Notes: generated by a model from the sequence alone, not told the origin. Shown: positions 10,604 through 20,796, counted from the stretch's first letter. The stretch is DNA of 64,000 nt from Tridacna crocea (GCA_943736015.1 OX031056.1:67297277-67361276); one strand, 5' to 3'. Numbers and translations: made by a program.

Positions 10604-11048
10604 TATCTACAAAATTATTTCAAGATAGGCATAAAGAAATTTCTGGTCGGTTAAAAATGTGCAAAAGTATTGTACCTGCATAAATCCGTATTAAATTTTA
10701 TCAACTATCAAGAAAACTTGATGCAATGCAGCACTACAGGTATTAGGGGTCTACTGCCTTAATAGGGTTTCAGGGTTTTATAACGCTACAGCCGGACAGG
10801 CAGTATTTCTTTAAAATCATCATCTTCTTACTTTCATCATTTTTTAACATAAACATTTGATGAGCTCTTAAGATTGCATAGGCTGTCATGAATCAACGCA
10901 TTTTTGCATATATACTAGACTATTAAAATTTGCTACGAATCACCCTAAAAGATTCACCCTAAATACATATGTAGCATGTATCATGTATGGTTTTACAGTA
11001 TGTTACATTGCCACACTGATCAATAAAATGACCAGTGGAAATGGATCT
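10604..11048. other. No recognisable feature
   Basis: AT-rich sequence without repeat ends, RNA genes or recognised coding text. Confidence 0.5.
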
Positions 11049-11226
11049 TTAAGCCTTTACCTCACAATGCCGACTGTTAAAGACACCGAGAAAGAAGCCT
11101 TAGGAGAACATTCTTGGAAAAGGAGAAAATGCTGGATACCAGCATTTTCTCCTTTTCCCACAATGTTTTCAATAGGCTTCTTTTCCCAGGAGCGACAAAA
11201 GTAGGGAATGTGTGGTAATGGGTTAA
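11049..11226. mobile_element. PAL MITE, symmetric A-A variant
   Basis: Only 178 bp. Both sides of the hairpin are the short A half: the left has CCTTTACCTCACAATGCCGAC and the right has GTAGGGAATGTGTGGTAATGGG. TTAA lies at both ends. The longer B half is missing, so the whole element is one palindrome. Confidence 0.8.
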
Positions 11227-11554
11227 TACTGTGAAATGAAACTTCCCAGCTCACAGAAAAAAACCTAAATTTTGCTTTTTTAAAAGTATATTTCGCAGAA
11301 GAAATATCTTCCAATATCGAACAGTGTAGATTCAAGATCAGACTGCATGCAGCAATTGAAAAGAATCTGACACTGCACACAATATACCGCCCGTCAGGCA
11401 GACAAATATAAACTAATATGCAGTGAACATTTCCCCTCGATAAAAACACATTAGGTGTAGGCGGGACCATTATTTATTCATTTCTACATACATGTATTTA
11501 TCATTACTTATCACACAGCTGTGAAACCCGATCTATTCGTTCTATAACAATTTG
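11227..11554. other. Intergenic with a family D remnant
   Basis: CAGTGTAGATTCAAGATCAG at about 11321-11340 matches the left arm of family D; the right arm is decayed. Nothing else was recognised. Confidence 0.5.
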
Positions 11555-11783
11555 TTAACCCATTCCCAAACGACACAATTTTAGGCTTGTCCAAATCGAA
11601 AACATTTACAGACGACAAAATAAAAGTGACTGAAAATTTGAAATTTGTTTTGTGAAGGGTAGAAAACATTGTGGAAAAAGGAGAAAATGCTGGTTAACAG
11701 CATTTTCTCCTTTACCCGAAATGTTTTCGAATGGCTTCTTTCTCAGGGTCGTCAAAAGTACGGATTGCGTGGTAATGGGTTAA
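11555..11783 (-). mobile_element. PAL MITE, intact
   Basis: 229 bp, TTAA to TTAA, end B at the left (CCCATTCCCAAACGACACA). The hairpin at 11662-11728 has the centre GCTGGTTAACAGC. Its right TTAA is also the left TTAA of the next fragment. Confidence 0.9.
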
Positions 11784-11880
11784 CCCGTTCGCAAACAATC
11801 CAGTGTTTATCGCCCCTGTGGATAAAGAAATTTGAAAGAAACTGTGGAAAAGGGAGAAAATGCTGGCCACCAAGGATTTT
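11780..11880 (+). mobile_element. PAL MITE, truncated, sharing a TTAA
   Basis: It starts at the shared TTAA with CCCGTTCGCAAACAATCC, continues to GGGAGAAAATGCTGG and is lost at about 11880, before the right arm. Confidence 0.75.
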
Positions 11881-11885
11881 TCACT

Positions 11886-11948
11886 CTCCTCTCTCTCATT
11901 CCTCCTTTCTTCCCCCCCTCCCCCCCCCCTTTCCCCATCCCCATCCCC
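11886..11948. repeat. Polypyrimidine low-complexity tract
   Basis: CT-rich sequence with a long C run. It produces spurious proline/serine-rich ORFs. From here to 12171 nothing else was recognised. Confidence 0.8.
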
Positions 11949-12171
11949 TGTCATCATAATCAGTTTGTGTGTTTGGTGTTTTACATCGAGTCGACAATTT
12001 TTTAGTTATCTCGCGGTGGCCAATATACCTATCAATGCGTTCTATACCTATCCATACGTTCTTGGAGATTCTAATACCGGCACGATATTCTCTCAAAGTC
12101 GCCGGCGGCTTTCCTGTATAACCAGCACCGAAACAATTATCAGCGATTAGAGAGAAATGAATCTAGTCTGG

Positions 12172-12362
12172 CAGAGCTCCAGATAAGAGGGAGTGATGGT
12201 ATTCTAAATCCATTATTTTTCTGCCAAAACCTATGTTGTGGGTTCTCATTAGAATCGTCTCAATGAGACGATTCTAATGAGTGCCTACAACATGGGATTT
12301 AGTGGAAAGTTATTCATTTCTTTTTTAAATTTTGAAAACAAAATCACTTCCTCATCTTGGGG
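12172..12362. mobile_element. Palindromic MITE, family C (copy 1)
   Basis: The left end CAGAGCTCCAGATAAGAGG pairs with a decayed right end CACTTCCTCATCTTGG. The central hairpin is CTCATTAGAATCGTCTC and its complement. Sister copies are at 17752-17944 and 56884-57076. Confidence 0.8.
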
Positions 12363-12425
12363 TTTCGAACCAACGATCACAAGTGTCAAACCATCTACGT
12401 TACAGCCTAGCCAGCAGGCTCTGCA
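12355..12425 (-). mobile_element. tRNA-like SINE head fragment
   Basis: On the minus strand CTGGCTAGGCTGTAACG and, about 40 nt later, GTTGGTTCGAAACC resemble boxes A and B. No tail or TSD is evident. It overlaps the edge of the family C copy. A decayed tRNA gene is the alternative. Confidence 0.4.
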
Positions 12426-12589
12426 CAGTCATCAAAAGCTGCCATGGGCGCTGAAAGCTGCCAGAAAGGTTCATCAGTAAACATAATAAATAAATGAATC
12501 ATGTAACGCGCAAATTAATGAAACAATTCAATAAATAAAACAGCATGGCCAACCACTTTATACAGCGGTTTTTCATCTACGAAATCCTG

Positions 12590-12800
12590 TACCGAACATC
12601 AGAGTTTCAGACTTGTCTAAACTGAAGTATATTCGGAGTTCAGACAACAACAAAAAAAAGTCTTATATAGAAAACATCGTGGGAAAAGAAGATAATGTTT
12701 TATGCTACCAGCATTTTCTTCTTTTCCCATTTTTTTTTCAAAAGTCTTATTCTAAAGGGTCGCTAAAACCAGGGTCTGTGTGGCACAAAGTTGGCTAACT
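12590..12800 (-). mobile_element. PAL MITE, seed of a minisatellite
   Basis: B-half remnant (TTTCAGACTTGTCTAAACTG) and hairpin (12670-12742) with paired GAAGA/TCTTC changes. The A-half terminus GGGTCGCTAAAACCAGGG...GTGTGG begins the tandem array at 12757. Confidence 0.75.
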
Positions 12801-13158
12801 AAAGCCTGGCGGTCACTATAATCAGGAATTGTGTGGTACAATGTTGGCTAGCTAAAGCCTTGCGGTCGCTAAAGCAAGGGACTATGTGGCACAAAGTTGG
12901 CTAGCTAAAGCTTTGAGGTCGGTAAAGCAAGGGACTATGTGGCACAAAGTTGGCTAGCTAAAGCTTTGCGGTCGCTAAAACCAGGAACTGTGTGGTACAA
13001 TGTTGGCTAGCTAAAGCCTTGCACTCGCTAAAGCCAGGGACCGTGTTGCACAAAGTTGGCTAGCTAAAGCCTTGCGCTCGCTAAAACCAGGGACCGTATG
13101 GTACAGGGTTGGGTAGCTAAAGCCTTGCGGTCGCTAAAACCAGGAACCGTGTGGTTAA
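12757..13158 (+). repeat. 53-bp minisatellite derived from the PAL end A
   Basis: Eight units of about 53 bp, each with a variant of GGTCGCTAAAACCAGGGAC, TGTGTGG and GTTGGCTAGCTAAAGCC. The first 40 bp of the unit equal the A-side terminus of the adjoining PAL copy; the last unit ends GTGTGGTTAA, restoring a TTAA end. The array therefore arose inside the transposon end. Confidence 0.85.
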
Positions 13159-13671
13159 TATCACAGACAACATACACCCTCGGAAATAACACAAACTGCA
13201 TACATTTTCTTTAGTTTTAAATCTAATGTTTGAGTTTCTTAAGCCCCTTCCATATATTTTTTTATGGCGCAAGAATACAATAGGGAAACAGTTTTCCGAT
13301 CCCCAATACGGAAATTTGACCAATAGAACAAAAGTAAATGTGCAAAGGAGTGTGCAGGACCCGCAAAAGTAACTTTCAGCAAAAATAGTTCCAGCACAAG
13401 GTGACTTTTTTCCATGCAGCTATGAAAAAAAACAGCCAATCAGAACTCGCCAATATTCATGGAAACAACTGTAACAACCTACTTCATAGCATACGTTATT
13501 GGAGACATTTTAAATCCACCATTTTCGTTTTAAAAGTGTAAGTTTTTCAGCTTGTACATTATTGTTATTGAAGATCTGTCCAAACAAAGCAGTGCATATG
13601 GTACCTAAAAAGATGTATACAATGCCGTTAAGAATAATTGTGTTGAAGTATTTAGAGCCACAACATTGTTT
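13159..13671. other. No recognisable feature
   Basis: Mostly AT-rich. Two overlapping minus-strand ORFs (13117-13439) match nothing known to me, and the first overlaps the minisatellite. Confidence 0.5.
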
Positions 13672-13842
13672 CATGGCATTTTGATTTCACGAATAGGACA
13701 AACATATTTACCGTCACCAGATGAGGAAGGTATTCTAAGTAAATTTTAGATACAAATATCTTTTTAAAGTACTTAATCTGCACTTTGCACACAAAATGGC
13801 GGCTATACCGACACCTCTGCTATGACGTAGGCTGTTACCCTT
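13672..13842 (+). repeat. Dispersed repeat, family M (copy 2)
   Basis: It matches 1321-1502 along its whole length with scattered differences. The order of blocks is the same: ACCGTCACCAGATGA, TTCTAAGTAAATTTTA, AATCTGCACTTTGC, AAAATGGCGGCTAT. Confidence 0.7.
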
Positions 13843-14043
13843 GAAATTATTCTCTGATGATTAATACCAGGGGCGTCAACAGGCGGTCGAATAGGAAGCA
13901 AAGCGTGAACGGTACACATCAAAATAATTACAAATAATTTACCCTTAATATGCTTAATGAATAAAATGAAACTTTCCTGCCCATAGTAAAACACTAATTA
14001 TCACCATGTCCAAGTTATTTTTACCTGAAAAATTTCTCCTAAT

Positions 14044-14109
14044 CGGATAGTGTAGGTCCAAGATCAGACTGCACGTTCTGTGCAGTCTGATCTTGATCTA
14101 CACTGTCCG
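14044..14109. mobile_element. Family D palindrome (copy 1)
   Basis: A 66-bp near-perfect palindrome: CGGATAGTGTAGGTCCAAGA at the left, TCTTGATCTACACTGTCCG at the right, centre CAGACTGCACGTTCTGTGCAG. It recurs at 18362, 49024 and 62471 and in decayed form elsewhere. It may be the core of a longer MITE. Confidence 0.8.
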
Positions 14110-14207
14110 AAAAAATGTCAAAGAGTGGCGCATTGTAGAGTAAGGGTTCACATTCCATATCTCATGAATCGTGTTTTCGGCGGGGGTGTTCGTATAGGTG
14201 CAATTGT

Positions 14208-14427
14208 TACCCTTTCATTCTCGTAGCAGACGGTACAAATGTTCTCTACTGATCCAAATTGAAAGCAATAATGCAGCAGACGACAAGATAAAGAGAAGCT
14301 CAGATTAAGGACGAAGGCGGAAAATTGAAAAAATGCTGCTTCATCATCTTTCCATTTTCCACCATGTTTTCCAAAGCCTTCTTTTTCAAGGTCATTAAGA
14401 CTCGGTAGACTTCAGTACAGGGTTGAA
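14208..14427 (-). mobile_element. PAL MITE, degenerate
   Basis: CTGATCCAAATTGAAAGC and GCAGACGACAAGATAAAG mark the B half. The hairpin is eroded (TTTCCATTTTCCACCATG) and CCAAAGCCTTCTTTTTCAAG marks the A half. Confidence 0.65.
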
Positions 14428-14485
14428 CTATTGCCTCCTGGAATTATTTGAAGCAGACAACATTGAAAGAGATAAACAGCACCGA

Positions 14486-14693
14486 CTCTATACCAAACGA
14501 CAAAATTTTAGACCAGTCTAAATTGAAATTGTTTTCTGACAACAAAACAAAGTATGCTTTATAAAATGAAACAGGGGAAAAGGGAGAAAATGCAATTTAT
14601 AAAAATTATCTCCTTTTCCCCGAAAAAGCTTTCAAATGCTTCAGGACTATCACGTGGTCGATAAAAGTCGAGATTGTGTGGCAAAGGGTAAAT
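14486..14693 (-). mobile_element. PAL MITE, degenerate
   Basis: End B (TACCAAACGACAAAATTTTA) and end A (GAGATTGTGTGGCAAAGGGT) are recognisable. The hairpin centre has decayed to AATTTATAAAAATTA. Confidence 0.7.
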
Positions 14694-14705
14694 CATTATC
14701 GAAGC

Positions 14706-14934
14706 TTAACTCATTACCAAACGACAAAATTTTAGGTTTGTCCGAATGGAAAGCATTTGCAGACGATAAAATGAAAGTGACTGAAAATTTGAAAATTGTT
14801 TTGTGAAGGGTAGAAAAGATTGTGGGAAAAGGAGAAAATGCTGGTTACCAGCATTTTCTCCTTTTCCCACGATGTTTTCTAAAGGCTTCTTTCTCAGGGG
14901 CGTCAAAAGTAGGGATTGTGTGGTAATGGGTTAA
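14706..14934 (-). mobile_element. PAL MITE, intact
   Basis: 229 bp with TTAA on both sides. The hairpin at 14813-14879 is near perfect around GCTGGTTACCAGC. End B is at the left (CTCATTACCAAACGACA) and end A at the right (TTGTGTGGTAATGGG). Confidence 0.92.
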
Positions 14935-15062
14935 GACAAATGAAAACGTCTTGTCAACAGGACAAATTTCTACCTATGATCAATTTCTCCTTTTGCCGCA
15001 ATACTGTCAAATGTGGTTTATGGCGAGATGAAAAAGAAGTCGTCTTGAGGGGGTTATTTGAA

Positions 15063-15200
15063 TTAACTGTTTACCACAAAATCCCGAATTTCGACGACCC
15101 TGAAATAGAAGGCTTTTGAAAACATTATGGGACAAAGAGAAAACGCTGGTAGTCAGCATTTTTTTTTTAATTTTCTACAACGGTCTTTACCCCATCAAAA
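15063..15200 (+). mobile_element. PAL MITE, truncated
   Basis: The left TTAA, A half (TTTACCACAAAATCCCGA, GACGACCCTGAAATAGAAGG) and a hairpin with a T-run in the right arm are present. The B half is missing. At 14935-15062 there may be a further decayed half (CAATTTCTCCTTTTGCCGCA). Confidence 0.65.
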
Positions 15201-15878
15201 ACATGGTGGCCAAAGAAGAAATCAATTATCTTTATACCCCGAAATTCAAATTAAACCCTCAATACATTTGAAAGTATATTTTCAAAATCATTTGTTATTT
15301 TTTTTTTTATCTCCTCCGGATGTAAGGAGTTGACCGGAAGTAAGGAGTTAACCAATTTTCCGAAACACAAAAAGCCATTCGTCATTCCATGCGCTAAACA
15401 CAGAGAAACGATGTGGAACATTTTGAGAGATTACCGAAACGCTTTCAAGGTCGTCTGCGGCAAGTCTGTCTGTAGAAGTTATGCATAAATCGGAAGTGCT
15501 AGCATAATTAACTCTAACAAAATGTCTGTTGCAATTTTAGCACTACTATATTTTTATAAATTTGTCACATGACCAGATCTGCACCACTTTAGTGCACTGA
15601 GGTACTTGTCTTGTACCAATATACAATTGAGCCACGCTTTATGAAAAGGGAGCTCTTTACACAACAGAGTAAATTATCGACCCAGTTCAGTCTGTCAGTC
15701 CACGCAGGCTGACCTGAGCCGAAACAGTTCGCCATTGGTCAAATTTCTGTATGTCATACGACCAGTTTACTTCATAATTAAGTTTTTTTTTTTTTGGGGG
15801 GGGGGGGTTGAAAACGTTAATATTATGAATCTACACATGTGTGATGGGTTGCTTGGTACCGTGGATCTCGGAGATGTA
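15201..15878. other. Intergenic with small repeat remnants
   Basis: A family E fragment lies at 15684-15726 (CAGTCCACGCAGGCTGA). T and G homopolymers run at about 15783-15808. No gene was recognised. Confidence 0.5.
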
Positions 15879-16107
15879 TTAATCCTTTACTCCATAAATA
15901 CTCATTTCTACACATCGCTTGAAGGAGCCTTTGGAAAACATTGTGGCAAAAGGTGAAATTGCTCGTGACGAGCAATTTCACCTTTTGTCACAATATTTTC
16001 TATGCTATCAAAAGGTATCATTTACACATAAGAAACAGCTTCATCTTTGCTGTTATTTAGGGTCAATTAGAGATGCCATGGACACGCCTCATGGGGTAAA
16101 GGATTAA
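15879..16107. mobile_element. PAL-related MITE, CTCG-centre subfamily
   Basis: TTAA, then TCCTTTACTCCATAAATACTC, then the hairpin (arms AAAACATTGTGGCAAAAGGTG, centre GAAATTGCTCGTGACGAGC), then ATGGGGTAAAGGAT and TTAA. The flanking halves differ from the main family but match 50489-50716 end to end, so this is a separate MITE lineage sharing the hairpin. Confidence 0.88.
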
Positions 16108-16576
16108 GGCCCCCTTTTGACACATCATGATTCATATCATTAGAATACAAGACAGCAGTTCCTGCCCTTATTCTTGGTGAAAAGTACTCATGAAAACATT
16201 AAGAGTGTTTGTAACAAGCACTTTCTTCATATGCAACTGTTTTCAATCTATCACATCCTTGTTCATTAGAACTAAAAATACTTAATTTACATAGAACATT
16301 CGCCACGTTCGTCCACCGTAAAACAGCAGGAAAAGTGTTAGCCGGAAGTGCAAGCCCAATTACCGCCAAAAAAATATAATTCCACGAGGAAAGTGAAATC
16401 CTTTGAGTCAATCGTAGACAGAAATTAATTCCAATTTCGATGCAGTAAACAATAGAGAAATGTCTAAAAATTTTGCGACTTGTGTCACAGCTCTTACTTT
16501 GGTTCTAGCTGGCAAAAACGCCTGAAATAATCCTAGCACTAACAATTTCTAAAGATTCAGTTCATACTTGTACTAG
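16108..16576. other. No recognisable feature
   Basis: A minus-strand ORF of 70 codons (16199-16411) is present, but nothing in it is recognisable. Confidence 0.5.
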
Positions 16577-16805
16577 TTAACCCATTACCACACAATCCCT
16601 ACTTTTGACGCCCCTGAGAGAGAAGCCTTTAGAAAAACATTGTGGGAAAAGGAGAAAATGCTGGTAACAGCATTTTCTCCTTTTCCCACAATGTTTTCTC
16701 CCCTTCACAAGATAGACTTCAATTTTTCAGTCACTTTTATTCTGTCGTCTGCAAATGCTTTCGATTTGGACAATCCTAAAATTTTGTCGTTTGGTGACGA
16801 GTTAA
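16577..16805 (+). mobile_element. PAL MITE, intact
   Basis: 229 bp, TTAA to TTAA. End A reads CCCATTACCACACAATCCC. The hairpin is at 16632-16698 with the shortened centre GCTGGTAACAGC. Confidence 0.92.
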
Positions 16806-17213
16806 CCATTGATTTTCCTAAATAGATCCCTATTTAACTACTGAAAACATTGGGAGAAAAATTAGACAAGAAAAATTAGGCAATGTTGGAAAGCAACATT
16901 TTACAATATAAAAAAAAAAAAACGTTTCTTTCTCTGCAGGCGGAAGGAAACTGGTTACAAATCGCGAAGTGTAGTATGATGGTCTTTTGGAGTAGGTTAA
17001 CTCCAGATATGATGTCATTGTCCATATTTGTACAGGATCCCACATGATCTACGTGGATTATTTATCATGAGATAATCGAATATCCCTTCCAATATCCCTT
17101 CGAAAAATTCTGACGCAAACATCTCTAGAGATTTCGTAATCCTCTGAGTAAACCATCATTTTTTCTGTCGAATTTCCTCTCTAATCTATGGATTGGTGGT
17201 ATCCATTACCGTT
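16806..17213. other. Intergenic with a decayed hairpin
   Basis: At 16840-16925 TGAAAACATTGGGAG and GCAACATTTT hint at an eroded PAL relic. The rest was not recognised. Confidence 0.4.
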
Positions 17214-17443
17214 TTAACTCATTACCACACGACATACTTTTAGGTTTGTCAAAATCGAAAGCACTTGCACACGACAAAATAAAGGTAGATCAAAAATTGA
17301 AATTTGTTTCCAGCAGGGTAGGAAAAAAATGTGAGAAAAGGAGAAAATGCTGGTTACTAGCAATTTCTCCTTTTCCCACAATGTTTTCAAAAAGTTTATT
17401 TTTCAGGGTCGTACAAATCAGAGATTGTTTGGTAAAGGGTTAA
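17214..17443 (-). mobile_element. PAL MITE, moderately diverged
   Basis: TTAA on both sides. The hairpin (about 17317-17388) has unpaired changes (GGTTACTAGCAA), unlike copies whose arms change together. Confidence 0.88.
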
Positions 17444-17454
17444 AGCTCCCTTTT

Positions 17455-17695
17455 CCAGAGCAACATGGGGTCATTTATTGTACAGGGGTCTCCTGCCCTA
17501 GAAGCTACGGGTTCGAGCATCACTGAAAGCACTGGGGTGTTTGTCGGAGTGCCTTTCAGACAAGACGATTCTGAGCCTTACCCTGGCACTGGTAAAACCA
17601 AGGACATAGCTTTTTTTACGTGCACATGTGAGCTGTAGCAGTGATACAGCAGTAACAATATTAAAGGCGCCGTAAACACCATTCAGTCAATCAAA
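17455..17695 (+). mobile_element. SINE with tRNA-like head, diverged
   Basis: Box B-like GGGTTCGAGC and the body text GCACTGGTAAAACCAAGGACAT, AAAGGCGCCGTAAACACCATTC match the SINE at 60714-60956. The tail (CAGTCAATCAAAATTA) is degraded and no clear TSD was found. Confidence 0.7.
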
Positions 17696-17751
17696 ATTAC
17701 CGCCCAGTTACACAAACAACAGTCACGAATAAGTTCTGTATCAATCAACAG

Positions 17752-17944
17752 ACTTCAAGACAAGAGGGAGTAATGGTGTTCTAAAGCCATTATTATGTCT
17801 CTTCGAAGCCTTATGCTATGGATACTCATTAGAATCGTCTCGATGAGATAATTCTAATGAGTACCCACAACATAGGGTTTAGAGGGAAATAATTAACATT
17901 TTTCAATTTTGAAATAAAAATCACTCCCTCTATCTGGAGCTCTG
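17752..17944. mobile_element. Palindromic MITE, family C (copy 2)
   Basis: The left end ACAAGAGGGAGTAATGGTGT pairs with ATCACTCCCTCTATCTGGAG. The central hairpin CTCATTAGAATCGTCTCG has two unpaired changes. Confidence 0.85.
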
Positions 17945-17994
17945 AATAAAGTTACGTGAATCTGACGTAAGCTAATTCTCTTATTATCGTCTTA

Positions 17995-18223
17995 TAGACT
18001 CTTTACCACATGACAAAATTTTAGACTGGTTCAAATTGAAAGCACTTGCAGACGACAAAATAAAGGTAATTCAAAAATTAAAATTTGTTCTGAATAGGTT
18101 AGAAAACACTGTGGGAAAAGGAGAAAATGCTGGTTACCAGCATTTTCTCCTTTTCCCACAATGTTTTCAAAAGGCTTCTTTCTCAGGGGCGTCAAAAGTA
18201 GGGATTGTGTGGTAATGGGTTAA
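17995..18223 (-). mobile_element. PAL MITE, left TTAA lost
   Basis: The left edge is ACTCTTTACCACATGACAA without TTAA; the right ends GTGTGGTAATGGGTTAA. The hairpin at 18102-18168 is near perfect. Confidence 0.88.
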
Positions 18224-18361
18224 CTTTTTCAGCGCTGGATATCTCATCCGACGACTAAAAAATACGAAAGAACCATCCACTGAAAACTTAAAGAAAAGGA
18301 AATCTTATCCAAAACAGGTTTCAATAAAAAAAAAAAAAACTGACATAGAAAAAAAGCATAG

Positions 18362-18416
18362 AGCCAAGATCAGACTGCACGTTCTGTTCAATCTGATCTT
18401 AAATCTAAGCCGTCCA
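18362..18416. mobile_element. Family D palindrome (copy 2, diverged)
   Basis: GCCAAGATCAGACTGCACG and TTCAATCTGATCTTAAATC pair imperfectly; CGTCCAC marks the right end. Confidence 0.65.
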
Positions 18417-18452
18417 CTAAACGTCCCTGTTTGCACCTAAGGCACTGGGATG

Positions 18453-18680
18453 TTAAGTCTTTTACTAAACGACACAATTTCGGAATAATCCAAAATGAAA
18501 GCATTTGCAGACAACTAAATGAATTTGAATCGAAATTGAAATTCGATATGGATAGGGTGGAAAACATTGTGGGAAAAGGAGAAAATGCTGTTACCAGCAT
18601 TTTCTCCTTTTCCCACAATGTTTTCAAAAGGCTTTTTTCTCAGGGTCGGCAAAAGTCGGGATTGTGTGGTAAAGAGTTAA
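18453..18680 (-). mobile_element. PAL MITE
   Basis: TTAA to TTAA. The hairpin at 18560-18625 has the shortened centre GCTGTTACCAGC. The internal B half has picked up an extra GAATTTGAATC stretch. A 142-codon ORF crosses it by chance. Confidence 0.88.
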
Positions 18681-19220
18681 GTGTACACAAATCCAGGAAT
18701 CAAGGAAATCAAGGAAAAGAAAAACAATCTATTTATATAACAATATCCGATATTGGAGACCGATTTTCCCCCGATATAAACATGTTTACCGGCCTTGATT
18801 CAAGGCGGTGCCCCAGGTTCAGAGGTGAGGTAAAGTTCAGACGTGCTTGTTTATTTTAAATGTTTTTCAATTTTCCTGGAGAAAAAGACGTGTTACCGAA
18901 ATGTTTACAAAAACAAAAAAACAAAAACTGTATTCAACGAGCATCCAACGAATATTTAAACGGTGTTTGCTTAAAGAGGCCTAACAAAAATTTATCACAT
19001 AACTCCCCTTGTTTTCAATGTAATACAGCCATTACGAATTTTCTTGTCTCACACACATGTGACATAAGAAAATAGTGCTGTATTATTATATTAACTATTA
19101 GATTTGATAGTTTATATTCCAATGAGTAATAACATTTTATAACAGTTTGCTATGTTATCATTATATTTCTATATTTCAAACATGGTTATTTCATGTTATT
19201 CCCAGCTAAGTAGTACTTGT
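18681..19220. other. No recognisable feature
   Basis: Contains an ORF of 71 codons (18860-19075) with no family resemblance, then AT-rich DNA. Confidence 0.5.
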
Positions 19221-19226
19221 CGTATC

Positions 19227-19288
<62 letters not shown>
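19227..19288. repeat. Compound microsatellite (GT)n(GA)n
   Basis: Nine GT repeats pass directly into about 22 GA repeats. Confidence 0.97.
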
Positions 19289-19290
<2 letters not shown>

Positions 19291-19299
19291 CCGACACTT

Positions 19300-19500
19300 A
19301 CCGCGTCGTGAGGACAAATCAACGCTCTCAGACCCTCGTCGTGAGGACACTGTGGGAAAGTGAGGACACAATTTTTGTCCTCACTATTACTATGTCGATT
19401 TACATTCCGCATAGTTCAAAATGGATTTTTAAAACTTTTTTTTGCTGTGAGGACACAAGTCCTCATAGTCATTTCTCTCACTCTCTTGACCGTGAGGTGA
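19300..19500. repeat. Cluster of GTGAGGACA motifs
   Basis: CGTGAGGACA or AGTGAGGACA recurs about four times, together with TTTGTCCTCAC and AAGTCCTCA in inverse. The same core builds the tandem arrays at 34735 and 47038. Confidence 0.6.
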
Positions 19501-19510
19501 ATTTTCAATT

Positions 19511-20260
19511 CTAATGTTGAGTAGAATTGGACGGATACCAGTCACTTACTCCGTGGATCAAAGGATGGGTACCAGACGGAACCGGATGTGCATATATGCT
19601 TTGATGGCGGGATGAAATTGAAGCGAAATACTGAAAAAAAGGTAATTATTTCCATAATTTACTTTTACAGGATATCGATTTTATCCATGAATTGTTGATT
19701 TTTTATTGAATTTCTACCAGTTTCGACGAGTACAAGCCAGATTAATTCAGTATGAGTGGAAAATGTGAAGAATGTTTCTTGCTTCGTTGTGTCATCGTAC
19801 GTAGTGTTCCAAAATTCAATCGATGCTCTCATGATAGCCTTGAGTGTTCGAATTCCGCGATGATAAGGAAACATCAAAATAGAACAAAGAGTTTCGAGAG
19901 GAATAGTAAGAAGAAAGTGCTCTGCATAAAATAATCCTTTCTGATCGTTTTCATGTAAAAAAGTTGATGTTAATTTCAACAGTCAGCCGCTTAAAAACGA
20001 ACATGCCGTTGGCCTCCTTGAACCAAAATGGCGTGACCTAATATCTGGCAGCTCGGCAGTAATACTTTAATTTCTTTTTGAAATGGCATGATAAAAATTT
20101 AAGGCATAGACAAAAACAACACACATTTTTCGTTAAAATGATTCTTTTGACCACTTGTTAGCTCATACTGTTAATTTATCAATGGGTATACCCTATTACC
20201 CTACAGAATCTACGTGCAGACAGGAAGAGTTAAATCAACGGACTGAAGTACTAAACTGTA
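19511..20260. other. No recognisable feature
   Basis: Overlapping ORFs on opposite strands at 19665-19979 have no recognisable domain. No repeat termini were seen. Confidence 0.5.
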
Positions 20261-20494
20261 TTACGCTCAGTACAATGCAAATGACAAAATTTTAGACTTG
20301 TCCAAACTGAAAGCATTTGTAGATGAGAAGATAAAAGTTACTCAAAAATTGAAAGTTGACTTCAGAAGAGTAGAAAACATTGTGGGAAAAGGAGAAAATT
20401 CTGATTACCAGCATTTTCTCCTTTTCCCAAAATGTTTTCAGAAGGTTTCTTCCTATGGGTCGTAAAAACCAGGCATTGTTTGGTAAAGGGTTAA
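20261..20494 (-). mobile_element. PAL MITE
   Basis: The left end is eroded (ATGACAAAATTTTAGACTTG is the first clear text). The hairpin is at 20373-20439. The right TTAA at 20491 is shared with the following fragment. Confidence 0.85.
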
Positions 20495-20796
20495 GTCTTT
20501 TCCAAATGAAAGAAATTTGGACCAGTCCAAATTGAAAGGATTTGAAAATTACAAGAAGTACCGGACTCAAAAACAGAATTTTGTTTCAAGTTGTAATTAC
20601 CATGAACAGGCCCAGAGGAACAGGGGGGGCTAGGGGGGGCTCAGCCCCCCCAATAATTTTGAAAATCATAGTAACTAAAATACGAGTTCTTAGCGCAATG
20701 AAACTACCACGCAAAAAACCTCAGTATTTCGAAGTTAGCCCCCCCAATCTTGAAATCCTTCCTACGTCGCTGATGAATTATTTGGTAAAAGGTTAA
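20491..20796 (-). mobile_element. PAL relic split by other DNA
   Basis: From the shared TTAA, GTCTTTTCCAAATGAAAG and TTGGACCAGTCCAAATTGAA are B-half text. The matching terminus TTTGGTAAAAGGTTAA lies at about 20780-20795. Between them sits a repeat with paired CCCCCCC/GGGGGGG runs (GGGGGGCTCAGCCCCCCC). It may be one interrupted copy or two fragments. Confidence 0.5.

Noticed and set aside
11057-11470. 137-codon minus-strand ORF
   Set aside because: Overlaps the symmetric PAL copy; the peptide contains the usual PAL translation and no domain.
18431-18859. 142-codon ORF
   Set aside because: Its first half is translated PAL hairpin (ENIVGKGENA..., also seen in many other ORFs) and the rest is unrecognised.
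19227-19288. Promoter GAGA elements
   Set aside because: Simple (GT)n(GA)n microsatellite with no gene beside it.
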